A DNA stretch of 64,000 nt from Liolophura sinensis (taxonomy: Eukaryota; Mollusca; Polyplacophora; Chitonida; Chitonidae). Positions 1-13,200 of this stretch are shown piece after piece. The notes below the pieces were generated by a model. The model saw nothing but the letters and a program-made list of their open reading frames with translations, did not search any database and had not been told where the DNA came from. The translations under genes were made by a program, and so were the position numbers. The stretch covers positions 28,367,764 to 28,431,763 of the forward strand of contig NC_088306.1 in the NCBI RefSeq assembly GCF_032854445.1. Reading direction: 5' to 3'. Positions within the stretch are counted from its first letter, which is position 1, and the number at the start of each line of letters is the position of its first letter.

Positions 1-680
1 TCTGACGAGATCTCCAGTAAGTTGTGCTGGCGGGATCTGCAGTAAGTTATCTTCACGAGATCTCCATCAAGTTGTGCTCAAGGAGACCTACAGTAAGCTG
101 TGTTCACGAGATCCCCATCAAGTTATGCTCATGAGATCTCTAGGAAGCTGTGTTCACGAGATCTCTATCAAGTTGTGTTCACGAGATCTCCATCAAAGTG
201 TGCTCACGAGATCTCCAGTAAGCTTTGCTCACGAGATCCCCATCAATTTGTGCTCACGAGATCTCCATCAAGTTGTGCTGGCGAGATCTCCATAAAGTTG
301 TGCTAAGGAGACCTACAGTAAGCTGTGCTCACGAGATCCCCATCAAGTTGTGCTCACGAGATCTCCAGGAAGCTGTGCTCAAGAGATCTCCATCAAGTTG
401 TGCTCACGAGATCTTTACAGGAAGCTGTGCTCAAGAGATCTCCATCAAGTTGTGCTCACGAGATCTCCAGTAAGCTGTGCTCACGAGATCCCCATCGATT
501 TGTGCTCACGAGATCTCCAGTAACCTGTGCTCACGAGATCTCCATCAAGTTGTGCACACGAGATCTCCAGTAAGCTGTGCTCACGAGATCTCCATCAAAT
601 TGTGCTCACGAGATCTCCATCAAGTTGTGCTGGCGAGATCTCCATCAAGTTGTGCTCACGAGATCTCCACCAAGCTGTGC
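1..680. repeat. 25-bp minisatellite, about 27 units
   Basis: A 25-bp unit built on TGCTCACGAGATCTCC followed by ATCAAGTT or AGTAAGCT is repeated from the window edge to about 680, with scattered substitutions and a few small indels. The unit length is not a multiple of three, so all three plus frames stay open and give a 25-residue repeat. That explains the apparent ORFs and argues against coding. The array lies in intron 2 of gene C, about 180 bp past the exon 2 donor. Read on the gene C strand, each standard unit contains TCGTGAGC, which resembles a splice donor. Confidence 0.95.
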
Positions 681-860
681 TGCTTTTGTTTCATGCTCAT
701 AAGATTATTTGAGGTATGGGTGAAAATGAAAATTTCTTAAAATTATATGCCCGTTTCTAATATAGCAGTTAATAAAACATCCAAGTGTGGACTATTCCGT
801 CCAGAAATCACATCGTGTAATGTCGAGAATAGGCAAGCCAGACGACAGTGTCAAACTCAC

Positions 861-1669
861 CGACAATTATCGGACAAGCGGTCCTGACGGCGGGGATAAG
901 GGACGTTGTAGCGGCTGAGAGACCGAACATGTCCAGGAAGGCGGAGTACAGTATACCAAAGCTTCGTGTGAAGCCACCCAACAGGAAGAAACTCAAAAAC
1001 ACGCCTGGAATAACAGACGGAAAGTTTTATTCATTTATATCTTCATTCATTGATGGGTAGTGGGTTGGGGTAGTATTAGTGTCTGCTGGTAGAATCTTTA
1101 TGTTGAATAAATACAATACGTATGTTACATTTAACAGAATAATCTGCTGTAATAGCAGAATACATTCTAGCATCACTCAGACAGCTGGCATTCTGTTAAA
1201 TTTAACAAATTATTTTTCCAGTATATATAGGCCAATATTTATTATGTAAATAATATACTGGTTTAAAAGAGACATACAGACCTGTGTTCGTCCACCCATA
1301 ATACTAATAACCATCATATGTGGGAAATATTAAGTCCAACAATCCATCGTATTTGCAGGCGCAAATTTCGTATTAGTCTAGAATAGTGATCCTATACTTA
1401 CTGTATTACGAGTAGAAATTGGGGGTGAAGAATAACAGGTTAACCGAAGATATACATGGAACGGGTGGAAATTTTCTTCAAGGCTCATATCTTGTGTCTT
1501 AATATAGTTTAATCTATGTGACTGCTGTGTTTGATGCTGCAGCAGGGTTTATTGATTACTCCGACCATGCGTGGGAGATCATCAAAACAACCGCAGTGCG
1601 TTCCTTCTTACCAAATGCTACCGCCCATGCCCAACCACCGTCCACATCTGACGTCGTCTTCTTCTTCAT
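861..1669 (-). CDS. Gene C: SLC16/monocarboxylate-transporter-like, exons 1-2 (5' part only)
   Basis: This is the 5' part of a proton-linked monocarboxylate-transporter-like carrier of the plasma membrane, cut off by the left window edge. Exon 1 is 1669-1612 (58 nt). It starts at ATG 1669, encodes 19 residues containing DVDGGWAWAV and ends in a GTAAGA donor. This matches the family motif [DE]G[GS][WF][GA]W at the start of TM1. Exon 2 is 1004-861 (144 nt), with a TATTCCAG acceptor and a GTGAGT donor. It encodes FLLGGFTRSFGILY (end of TM1) and the loop and TM2 region ending VRTACPIIV. Both introns are phase 1 and split a glycine codon, exactly as in genes A and B. Exon 1 is too short to appear as an ORF; I found it by its motif. 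The position occupied by lysine in A and B (GGFVKAF, GGFIKVF) is arginine here. Exons 3-5 should lie left of the window, beyond the 25-bp array. Function is inferred from family; the substrate is unknown. Confidence 0.86.
1005..1611 (-). other. Intron 1 of gene C
   Basis: This 607-bp phase-1 intron has GT-AG ends. Around 1280-1330 there is a short stretch (TCCACCCATAATACTAAT) resembling the 3' part of a diverged SINE that also occurs near 10900. Unlike intron 1 of genes A and B it holds no minisatellite. Confidence 0.75.
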
Positions 1670-3444
1670 GATTTGATAACCTCTGCACAAAAATACGCCC
1701 AACTGCTCGCTAAATGTACTCGCACAACGTAATCTGTGTCAGAGATTCCACTACTGAATCAGGGCTCATCGCAAAATAGGACTACACCTGTGTAATGGGC
1801 GCTGAACAGTTCGCCGACTGGAAAGAAGGTCAACCAAACTTCACGCAGTGAACATTTCTGTTTACGCTTTAGCGGACAAACCCTGCTGCCTCATAGTCTT
1901 CAAAAAGAAAAGAAAACACAAAATGAAGGAAGCATAACTGGAGATATCAGTTAAAGCTGTATCTAAAATGCGTTCATTAATGTTTTCAGAATCTTTTTAC
2001 CACTGCCTCTTCCTAACCGTGTTCAAGAGCGCTATGAAGACAATTGTTCACATCGTGGCTATTTTAAAACCTCAGCTGTTTATCATTGTTGACAAACATT
2101 GTGTCATTTTCAAACTCATATTTAATTTATGTGAGTTATTTATAGGACAATTCTCAGCATATAAGTTTTCGAAATACTAATTTGCACTCGCCAGGGCTTT
2201 CTGGGAAAAAGTACATGTTCAGCTGGGTGTCTAGCACATTCAGTTAGTCCGTTATCTTGGATGAGTTCAGCACGAAATTCCCGTCTCGTTGAGAAAATTG
2301 TACACGTTGGTAGATGACACTTTCAAACATACATGTAGTAACATTGCAACGCTATCTACATTTACCATTGAGGACACTTTCCACGAAAAAAACCCCTGCA
2401 AAGCCAAAGAGCATCATTAACACTTTATTCAACACATGCAGTTTGCTGGAGACGACAGAAGTCTGACTACTGGTTTAATTTAGTTGTATGTTAAATGTGT
2501 CCACAATACATCACGTTGAGTAATTCTAGACCCGTGCTGTCTAATATAATCCAACTGACATTATGTATCATGTATAGTTTTTACCTAGTTTTGCTTAAGC
2601 CATGGTGCTAGGAGTGCTTAAGTTGCTATTTACATAAAAAAGTCTTAAATGGGGTAAAAATCGACGAGAGGCCGAATTGTGACCATCACATTGCCGTCGA
2701 TGCTGTGATTTTACTGTTTGCATGCATTTTGTAAATCACAGGAACCACCTGAGGTTACAGGCTTCTGGACGATTTATCTGCCCCGACACAGCATCTTCAT
2801 GCAACAGCTGACCTCCCACGCAGTGACATGTCTTTTTGTCGACAGGTAGGTGAATAAAGGCAAGCAGCTCTTCATGATTGTCAGGGAAGGACCAGTGGAA
2901 GGCCCTGCTACAAATCTGATAAGTGTTAAGGTTGTTTGAACAAGACAACTTACGAGACAAGCCTCCAAGACGAGGAGCAGTTCTGACCTGAGAAGATATG
3001 TTTTAAACGTGTTTAGTTTAGTTTACGGAACAATGGAAAGCACAATATGTATAGCATTCTTCCGTTTACATACATGTAGACGACTGGTTTGCTATAAAAT
3101 AGTTTTAAAACCTAGGGATTCAAGATGAAAACAACACATTGAATTAACCACAGAGTGGGAGGAGCCATAAAATGATCTTGTCAATACATAATCTACATGT
3201 AAAGAACAGTCTGGAAATAATATAAAGTGACAGGTTATAACCGCAAAGTCTTTGCTAAATATACCATTTTTCCACTTTTTCCATTCCACCGGTCTTATAA
3301 TTCTCTATTTTTGTTGCCAACCTGGATGGTTAATAAGCTCCAATGTTAAATAATCCAAAAACATTTACGGTAACAAATCACGACCGTCTAAGAGTCAAAC
3401 AAGCACCTGTATGCTGCGTCAGGTAACCAAATGAACAGGCGCAT
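1670..3444. other. No recognisable gene; upstream region of gene C
   Basis: The promoter of gene C should lie in the right-hand flank of 1669, but I see no distinctive core-promoter signal. The remaining 1.7 kb is AT-rich with short, unconvincing open frames on both strands. Confidence 0.5.
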
Positions 3445-4860
3445 ATATAAATGCAATACACACTGCTCACTATCATGTGTAATACACACTGCTCACTGCC
3501 ATGTAATACACATTGCTCACTGTCATTTGTAATACACACTGCTCACTGTCATGTAATACACATTGCTCAATGTCATGTGTAATACATACTGCTCACTGTC
3601 ATGTGTAATACACACTGCTCACTGTCATGTGTAATACACACTGCTCACTGTCATGTGTAATACACACTGCTCACTGTCATGTGTAATACACACTGCTCAC
3701 TGTCATGTAATACACATTGCTCACTGTCATGTGTAATACATACTGCTCACTGTCATGTGTAATACACACTGCTCACTGTCATGTGTAATACACACTGCTC
3801 ACTGTCATGTGTAATACACACTGCTCACTGTCATGTGTAATACACACTGCTCACTGTCATGTGTAATACACACTGCTCACTGTCATGTGTAATACACACT
3901 GCTCACTGTCATGTGTAATACACACTGCTCACTGTCATGTATAATACACATGCAATTACATACACTAACACACTGCTCACTGTTATATGTAATACACACT
4001 GCTTACTGTCGTGTAATACACATTGCCAAATGTCATGTGTAATACATACTTCTTACTGTCATGTGCAATACACACTGCTCACTGTCAAGTGCAATACACA
4101 CTGCTCACTGTCATGCGTAATACACACTGCTCACTGTCATGTGTAATACACACTGCTCACTGTCATGTGTAATACACACTGCTTACTGTCATGTGCAATA
4201 CACACTGCTCACTGTCATATGTAATACACACTGCTCACTGTCATGTGTAATACACACTGCTCACTGTTATGTGTAATACACACTGCTCACTGTTATGTGT
4301 AATACACACTGCTCTCACTGTCATGTGCAATGCACACTGCTCACTGTCATGTGTAATACACACTGCTCACTGTGGTGTAATACACATTGCTCACTGTCAT
4401 GTGTAATACATACTGCTTACTGTCATGTGCAATACACACTGCTCTCTGTCATATGTAATACACTATGCTCACTGTTATGTGTAATACACACTGCTCTCAC
4501 TGTCATGTGCAATACACACTGCTCACTGTCATGTGTAATACACACTGCTCACTGTCGTGTAATACACATTGCTCACTGTCATGTGTAATACATACTGCTT
4601 ACTGTCATGTGCAATACACACTGCTCACTGTCATGTGTAATACACACTGCTCACTGTCATGTGTAATGCACACTGCTCACTGTCATGTGTAATACACACT
4701 GCTCACTGTCATGTGTAATACACACTGCTCACTGTCATGTGTAATACACACTGCTCACTGTCATGTGTAATACACACTGCTCACTGTCATGTGTAATACA
4801 CACTGCTTACTGTCTTGTGTAATACGCACTGCTCACTGTCTTGTATAATACACATGCAAT
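3445..4860. repeat. 26-bp minisatellite, about 54 units
   Basis: The unit is TGTGTAATACACACTGCTCACTGTCA, tandem for 1.4 kb with sparse substitutions. Variant units recur in blocks: a shorter 24-bp form lacking one TG, a TACATACTGCT form, and a form with an extra TC. This suggests block duplications. The frame-shifting unit length keeps frames open by chance. It lies between divergent genes C and A. Confidence 0.95.
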
Positions 4861-5418
4861 TACATACACTTAAAGCAATGGATAGATCCAACACATCCGA
4901 TATCCCACCTTGTGGTTTGGTCAATTGCGTGTTTTTGATGGACAGTTTGAAAAGGTCTATTACCTCCTTTATGCTAATATTAACATCATGTTGTGCATGT
5001 AATGACAAAGGCTCATATCATAATGCTAGCGGCCATCGTATACGTGAAAAATATCCTTGAGTACGACACAAAACTCTAATCAAATAAATATATAAATAAG
5101 TGTAATAAATAAATGTAATAACAAACTATTAATCTCGTACTCATAACCACACCACCCGTGTTAATTATTTATCACTAGCAGGTAATCATTGGGTACAGGA
5201 CAATGGATAATATAATGACCAGCTGGTTCATAGGAAGTGCTTATCGCAATGCGCCGGAATCTGGAATATGATTAACAAAGTAACATATTGTAGCTAGTAG
5301 CAAATCTCAGTCCGTGCATCGCATCAGTTAATGTCCCAAGCATGTCACAACATTTACCTCCCCCAGAATATGGGACCGGTACGTGGTGGAAGGGAGAAAG
5401 TTTTCCGTTAATTGATGT

Positions 5419-5590
5419 GTTTAGTGGATTGGAGTTTTACGGTATACTCAGAAATATTCACTTAATATACAATGGAGGCCACCATTGTGGTGGGAAGAAA
5501 CCAGGTAGAACCAGGCGCAAACCCTTGACCATCCGCAAGTTGCTGCTAGACTTCCACAAAATACGAAGGGTAAAAGTTGACCAGTGAAAG
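5419..5590 (-). mobile_element. SINE (conserved-core tRNA-type), 3' part, diverged
   Basis: On the plus strand it reads as the reverse complement of the SINE: ATTGGAGTTTTACGGTATAC, then a CACTTAATATAC stretch, then GGTGGGAAGAAACCAGG and CCATCCGCAAGTTGCTGC. These are the hallmarks of the 3' half and core shared by the other copies in this window. The tRNA-like head is missing. Confidence 0.75.
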
Positions 5591-5994
5591 GGGAGATTTC
5601 CATGATAGTGAGCCAGCTATATCGGGGGTTTGTGATAGAGGGTGGTCCATGGGGCTTTCACCATCACACCTGTCATGCACTTTTCTGTGTTAAAATGATT
5701 TTTTGCAGTCTTGGTCGGTAAAAAGATGCTTGTGCCAGAAATGATGTTGCACGTACATTTGTACAGTTTCCCATACCCAAAACACAGATGCTCCTGTCCA
5801 TGTATGTTCCAAGAATTGACAAGACCGCTAACAATCCGTGGAGTCAGATTTGATTGTTGACAGTTTATGTTAAGCTGGGAATCCATGGAGTGTCATAGAT
5901 GAGGGCAACTCTTCTGTTTACCCCCCATCACCACCCCCGATCCAGGGAAAAGTCCCAATATCGGGATGTGGAATAAAAACCCTCTTGTAAACTC

Positions 5995-6292
5995 GTGTAA
6001 TGTTTAGCGCCTAATCGTGAAAATACAGTGACTTATGGAATAACAGCGCCTAATCGTGAAAGTACGGTGACTTATCGGGTAACGGCGCCTAATCATGAAA
6101 ATACGGTGACTTATTGGGTAACAGCGCCTAATCGTGAAAATACGGCGACTTATCGGGGTAACAGCGTATAATCATGAAAATATGGTGACTTATCGGGTAA
6201 CAGCCCCTAATCGTGAAAATACGGTGACTTTATCGGGTAACAGCGCCTAATCGTGAAAATACTGTGACTTTATCGGGTAACAGCGCCTAATT
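5995..6292. repeat. 39-bp minisatellite, about 7.5 units
   Basis: A unit of about 39 bp, beginning TAACAGCGCCTAATCGTGAA and ending GGTGACTTATCGGG, is repeated with few substitutions and occasional one-base length changes. It lies in the intergenic region between genes C and A. Confidence 0.93.
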
Positions 6293-7269
6293 AACAGATA
6301 GTTAAGATTTTCCATGCACCCACTCAATAAAGCCAGTGCAGACTAGATTAAAAATCTAGATCAGACTTTGAAACTGAAATCCGAGCCGACCTTTCAGTTT
6401 GAATTGCCTACCAGTTAGGAACATTTCTGGAAAATCTAAAGTGCCTGTTTTTCAGTAAATAACAGTCAGATGATTTTCCTTTTTATTGTCCAGGAGCTGG
6501 CTGCTATTAGAAAAGGTGGAGTGGCTGGTGAATATGGTAAGTAATTTCACAAAGTGTATACTATTTCTCAGCAGTGTCTATACGTATAGTGCCTAATACA
6601 AAAAATAGGTAATTAACTTTCTGTTACCAGACTTTATTTGTGTGTTTAGGGCAGCTCTGTAAATATGCACTTTACACTACGGCCTTTTGGGTACCGACAT
6701 TTCTCTGTTCTAATACAAGTATTTTATGTCAGATCCACATTTTGAGACACAGACACACTTTACAGTTCAGTTAACAGGATGTAACCGTTCAGTTAATACA
6801 GAGCTGAAGAGACAGGCCATCTTAGTTCGTCATGCCCTAATACAGAAACAAAATAAATTTAAATAACTGTTAAAAATAGTTTTTTTTATTCCAAGATCTT
6901 GGATATAGGAGAGTTCGCAACTTTTAACAAATGTTGAATGGCCTGTGAGTAGACCTTACGCTAGACTGCATTCATTTGAGGCATTTTGCCTTGTGTGTAT
7001 AGGCCTATCGTAGCTTTTGTGAGTTAGCATTTGTAAACACCTGAAATACAATCACAGCGACATTAAGAAAGTTAATGTTTAACCCGCGACAAGCGAATCA
7101 ATTCATCCAATGTGATTTTATCTCCTTGAGCGTGATGAAGTCGGGGCGGAATGAATTAGCAGCGGAGTCTTTTATAAGCAGGGTGACATTTTCGACAGGT
7201 TGTTTGAAGGTTGGGACGACATACCTGACACATGTGTAGACTGAGGTGACTCAATCGTTGTAGGAATAT
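6293..7269. other. Nothing recognised
   Basis: Intergenic, AT-rich, with no convincing coding or repeat structure. A short TATTTTTTTT-type tract near 6875 is the only low-complexity feature. Confidence 0.5.
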
Positions 7270-8510
7270 CGCAGGTAAGCGTCTGATATGGTACTGGAAA
7301 AACAGGGATAAACATCTGAAATCCTAATGGAAGATCAGGGATTAACCTGTGATATCTGACGTGAAAATCAGGGATAAAATTTTGGTATGCTCCGTTCCGT
7401 CAGCTCTCCTGAAATTTGTTGTGCAATAACATACCTAGAATTTACGTTGGCAAGCTATATTTTGATTTTGCTACATTAGAAAAAATAATTTTAAAGTGAT
7501 GTGAAATGTTGACTTAAGTCTAAGGAACGCTATGTGATCCTGGGGCCTGATATCTTACCGGAAGGTCAGGGATAAACATCTGACACCTTATCTGAAGATC
7601 AGGGACAGTTATCTGACATCTTATTTGAGGATCATGGACTTACATCTAATATCTTACTGGAAGACCAGGGATAAACATCGGATATCTTACTGGAAGATCA
7701 GAGATAAACATCTGCTATGTCATTTAAATATTGAGGACAAACATCTGATATCTCATTTGATGATCATCGACAAAAATCTGGGTGGCTTATCTAACACCTT
7801 TTTTGAAAATCGGGGTTATATATCCAGTACCTTATTTGAAAATCCGGGTGACATATCTAACACCGTATCTGAAAATCCGGGTGACATATCTAACACCGTA
7901 TCTGAAAATCCGGGTGACGTATCTAACACCGTATCTGAAAATCCGGGTGACATATCTAACACCGTATCTGAAAATCCGGGTGACATATCTAACACCGTAT
8001 CTGAAAATCCGGGTGACATATCTAACACCGTATCTGAAAATCCGGGTGACATATCTAACACCGTATCTGAAAATCCGGGTGACATATCTACCACCATATC
8101 TGAAAATCCGGGTGACATATCTAACACCGTATCTGAAAATCCGGGTGACGTATCTAACACCGTATCTGAAAATCCGGTTGACATATCTAACACCGTATCT
8201 GAAAATCCGGGTGACATATCTAACACCGTATCTGAAAATCTGGGTGACATATCTAACACCGTATCTGAAAATCCGGGTGACGTATCTAACACCGTATCTG
8301 AAAATCCGGGTGACGTATCTACTACCTTGAATAAAAAACCAGGATGACATACATAACACCTTGTTTAAACATCGGAGTAATACATCGAACACGCTCTTTG
8401 AACGTCGAGGTGACGAAACATCTGACACGATGTTTTGTGATTGGAGTGACATACATTACAAGTTGTTTTAATCTAGATATGACACATTTGAAATGTTGTT
8501 TGAATGTCGC
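7270..8510. repeat. 33-bp minisatellite core with degenerate 30-34-bp flanks
   Basis: The homogeneous core (about 7815-8325, some 16 units of 33 bp, consensus AATCCGGGTGACATATCTAA then CACCGTATCTGAA) is flanked on both sides by increasingly diverged units such as GGATAAACATCTGATATCTT on the left and GTGACATACATTACA on the right. A homogeneous centre with decaying edges fits unequal exchange acting in the middle. Because 33 is divisible by three, the core is open in two plus frames and two minus frames, so the long ORFs are not evidence of coding. Confidence 0.95.
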
Positions 8511-9529
8511 ATTATCAGACGTATCATCTCTTTGGAAAAAGGTATCTCTTTGTTTAGCATTTCGATGTCTAAATCAGCTTGTACTTGCTGTCATAGATTC
8601 GTATTCAGCTGTGACGCTGATTATTACTCCGCTGATATTACGCTGACAGAAAAGCTAGCAAAGTGTGTGTCTGGAATTGTTTTTCTAAAGGAGGAAATAG
8701 CCTTGCCGAGTTTGGAAATAATGAACTTTAGTCGGCATTGGGACTGTCAATGTCAAACGTGATTTGAAAATTATAAAACCATGCCCCTGACATGCCTAAG
8801 ACCTGCCAGAGATCACTGTGTAACCATGTCATCTTTGAACATGTGCTATGGCATATTTTATCGTTATCAAAGTCTGTTTGGACTAAGACGTTAGTATTCA
8901 CGCTCAGGTCTTCTTCCGCGTGTGTTTGTAGTTCGCTTGCACTGGATAGTATTTCCTGACATTACTTGGCGTTTAACTCTAATAAATCTTAACACATGTA
9001 CTACCTTAGCCCAGTGACTCGTGCATTACACAACGGTTGTCTATGGTGGCCTGTTAGTGCCATTAAAACGCACCTGTTGACTTTCTGAATTAAGAACATC
9101 TGACTTTTGTAGAATCTAATCGTGTGTTAGGAAGAATGAATGAATAATTATGGCTTATCGCCAAGTTGGCAATATTTCAGACATATGGTGATGTGTTGGG
9201 AAGAGCGGTTTGCTTGCTAACCAGGAAATGTTCTTCAAGAAAGCATGCAAATTTACTTGAACAATTTAAAAGTCGTTTCATTTCTGTCGTTGTTTAATTA
9301 AATTTTTTTCCACTTCAAATTTCCCTATCTATTAAAATGGTTAGGGTGCATATTGAGCCTGGTTAGTGAAACAGCATAGGTTTTTACCTCAAATTTCCTT
9401 GCTACTTTGCAATTTCTTTGAAATTTTCCCATTATTACCCCTGTATTTTATATTCGCCATATGATAACAGGGGGATTAATGATAGGGAGCTGTTTGACGC
9501 TGACATTAACTTAAGCAGAATTTTTAGGA
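8511..9529. other. Nothing recognised
   Basis: One kilobase of intergenic sequence with no gene, array or element that I can support. Confidence 0.45.
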
Positions 9530-9655
9530 AACGGGTCTTGCAGCAATCTGGGTTTCCCCCAGGCTTCCACCGGTTTCCTTCCACCATAATGCTGGCCGCC
9601 GTCGTGTAGGTGAAATAATTTTGAGTAGGGCGTCAAACACTATTTAAATAAAGAA
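9530..9655 (+). mobile_element. SINE 3' fragment
   Basis: It contains GGGTTTCCCCCAGGCTTCCA, CCACCATAATGCTGGCCGCC, GTCGTGTAGGTGAAATA and TTTTGAGTAGGGCGTCAAAC, ending in an A/T-rich TTTAAATAAA tail. It corresponds to the conserved core and 3' end of the window's main SINE family. Confidence 0.85.
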
Positions 9656-10280
9656 GTGTTTTTAGGTAACGAAATCCCATAAATGGGATAAGGTAATTTT
9701 CATTTCCAATATGTCGAGCTCAGGGTACACGTGCTGGACATGGATTGCCATGGCAGCCGTTCCCAGGAAGACTTTAATGACAAGAGTAATTTTAAGTCGT
9801 TTACGCCGTGTTGGCAGCGGAATATAGGCGCCTGGTAAAATGTCAAATAAATCACAGAAAAGATGTCGTAGAGAAATATATGTCTGTTAGCTTCATTTTC
9901 CATTGTTATTGTACTTAATTTTCCTTCATAGCATTTCACATCTTAACAATTAATGAGCTAAACCATAAAAATTGATGGGACTCCTTACATGAAACAGACT
10001 GGAAGCTTGATTAAAATGATAGAGAAAGGCACCCTCCACAACATACTGTGTAAATCTGATTTTTCTTGTACACGAATTTCTTGTAAGGCAAAACAAAATG
10101 GCACCTACGAACAACCATGTACATGTATTCGCATTAACTTCGTGACAATTCTCTCAGTATACGCATAATATTTGAAACAGCTTGAGAAACAGATCCCTAC
10201 CCATACATAAGCGACCTTTGCTGGAGGAGCCAAACACTAATCTGTTTACTGCTGAGGAGGGCAGTTTCTACAACAAAGAA

Positions 10281-13200
10281 ATGAAGAGGAGACAAGATTT
10301 GGACACTGATCGCGGATGGGCATGGGTCGTCGCATCAGGTGATACTGGAAAAGATTTTATTTATTTATTTATTTATTTAATTATTTAATCATTTGATTAT
10401 TGTTTAACGTCATTCTCAACCTTTTTTTCAGATACGATGGTGATAATTTTTTTGTCTAAAGCCGTTAAGATTTTTTTTCAGTTAGGCGATGGGTGAAGGA
10501 AACCAGAGTGTCTGGGATAGCTCTATAACGCGAGTTATTAGCATGTGGCATACGGATATGCACGCCGCATTATGGAAAGACACGTGATCTTAATGAACGT
10601 TAGACTACAGGAAAGGTCAAAGTTTGTCAGTATGTCACTAGTTAACGCGGACACATATCTGTCGTGTTTGTAATCACAAATAATATCGGTAATCCATTAT
10701 CATCCGGTTCATGCCGTTCTTATTAGAGATCTTTAGTTGTAACTTCTAACTTCAAACTTGAATTAGCTTACGTTTGCATAAGCTAACGTTCTTTGCATAC
10801 CACTTATCTTCCATCAGTTTAGTGTATATGTACATATCTGTAGGTCACACGTGGGGAAGTCCGTCACTAGTATGCCAAAGCTCGTGGGTTTACCCCTGAC
10901 ACTCTGCGTTCCTCCACCCATAATCCTGATCGTCATCGTATAAATGACCATGACATTACAAAAATATTAAATAAATTGTTATCTGTACATGAATACCTAC
11001 ACTTACATGGATGTACTGGATATTCACAAAATTTCTGGAGGACGTTATCCCATGTTTAACTTAATAAGTTTCAACATCATCATAGCTTAGCTCATAAATA
11101 ACACCCACAGATTTTAACCAGTTTCAAATTCATCATAGCTTAGCTCATAATTAACACCCACAGATTTTAACCAGTTTCAAATTCATCATAGGTTAGCTCA
11201 TAATTAACACCCACACATTTTAACCAGTTTCAACATCATAATAGGTTAGCTCATAAATAACACCCACAGATTTTAACCAGTTTCAAATTCATCATAGGTT
11301 AGCTCATATTTAACACCCACACATTTTAACCAGTTTCAACATCATAATAGCTTAGCTCATAAATAACACCCACAGATTTTAACCAGTTTCAAATTCATCA
11401 TAGGTTAGCTCATAATTAACACCCACACATTTTAACCAGTTTCAAATTCATCATAGGTTAGCTCATAATTAACACCCACACATTTTAACCAGTTTCAAAT
11501 TCATCATAGCTTAGCTCATAAATAACACCCACAGATTTTAACCAGTTTCAAATTCATCATAGGTTAGCTCATAATTAACACCCACACATTTTAACCAGTT
11601 TCAAATTCATCATAGGTTAGCTCATAAATAACACCCACAGATTTTAACCAGTTTCAAATTCATCATAGGTTAGCTCATAATTAACACCCACAGATTTTAA
11701 CCAGTGTCAACATCATAATGGGTTAGCTCATAATTAACACCCACACATTTTAACCAGTTTCAACATCATAATAGGTTAGCTCATAATTAACACCCACAGA
11801 TTTTAACCAGTTTCAACATCATAATAGGTTAGCTCATAATTAACACCAACAGATTTTAACCAGTTTCAACATCATAATAGGTTAGCTCATAATCAACACC
11901 CACACATTTTAACCAGTTTCAAATTCATCATAGGTTAGCTCATAATTAACACCCACACATTTTAACCAGTTTCAACATCATAATAGGTTAGCTCATAATC
12001 AACACCCACACATTTTAACCAGTTTCAACATCATAATAGGTTAGCTCATAATTAACAACCACAGATTTTAACCAGTGTCAATATCATAATGGGTTAGCTC
12101 ATAATTTCCACCCACAGATTTTAACCTGTTTCAACATCATAATAGGTTAGCTCATAATTAACACCCACAGATTTAACCAGTTTCAACATCGGAATAGGTT
12201 AGCTCATAATTAACACCCACACATTTTAACCAGTTTCAACATCATAATAGGTTAGCTCATAATTAACACCCATACATTTAACCAGTTTCAACATCATAAT
12301 AGGTTAGTTCATAATCAACACCCACACATTTTAACCAGTTTCAACATCATAATAGGTTAGCTCATAATTAACAACCACAGATTTTAACCAGTGTCAACAT
12401 CATAATGGGTTAGCTCATAATTAACACCCACAGATTTTAACCAGTTTCAACATCATAATAGGTTAGCTCATAATTAACACCCACACATTTTAACCAGTTT
12501 CAACATCGTAATAGGTTAGCTCATAATTAACACCCACACATTTTAACCAGTTTCAACATCATAATAGGTTAGCTCATAATTAACACCCATACATTTAACC
12601 AGTTTCAACATCATAATAGGTTAGTTCATAATTAACACCCACACATTTTAACCAGTTTCAACATCATAATAGGTTAGCTCATAATCAACACCCACAGATT
12701 TTAACTAGTTTCAACATCATAATAGGTTAGCTCATAATCAACACCCACACCTTTTAACCAGTTTCAACATCATAATAGGTTAGCTCAAAATTAACCTCCA
12801 CAGATTTCAACCAGCTTCAACATCATAATAGGTTAGCTCATATTTAGCCCCATTAGTTCTTTCGTCATTATCTCATGTGACACTCTTAATTACCACCAGT
12901 TCCATCCTACAGCCAGACAGCTTCTTCGTCATGCCATGTCGTCTTATATTTCAGACCGACAGGTCGTTCACTCTTTTCCTACATCATAATATTTTATCTC
13001 ATGTTTTACACCGACAGGTCCTACAGTCAGTTCCTACATCATGACATGTTATCTCATATTTCACATCAACAGGTCCTACAGTCATGACAGTCAGTCAGTT
13101 TCTCCTTCATAGTGTGTTATTTTATATTTCTCACCCACAGTCAGTCCCTTCATCATGGCATGTTATATCATATTTCATACCTTCAGATCTAACAGGTCTT

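Noticed and set aside
1-680. CRISPR-like array
   Set aside because: Units are contiguous with no unique spacers, and the sequence is a spliced eukaryotic genome. The same holds for the 26-bp array at 3445-4860.
5617-5886. 89-codon minus-strand frame, possibly a transposase piece
   Set aside because: It has a plausible amino-acid composition but I cannot match it to a family or find inverted ends, so I do not list it as a gene.
7625-8452. Overlapping open frames of 158-240 codons on both strands
   Set aside because: All coincide with the 33-bp array, which is open in four frames at once; nothing favours one of them.
10182-10280. Earlier start for gene A at a TTG
   Set aside because: There is no ATG in this frame between the stop at 10173 and ATG 10281. 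The 19-residue exon 1 from 10281 matches gene C exactly in length.
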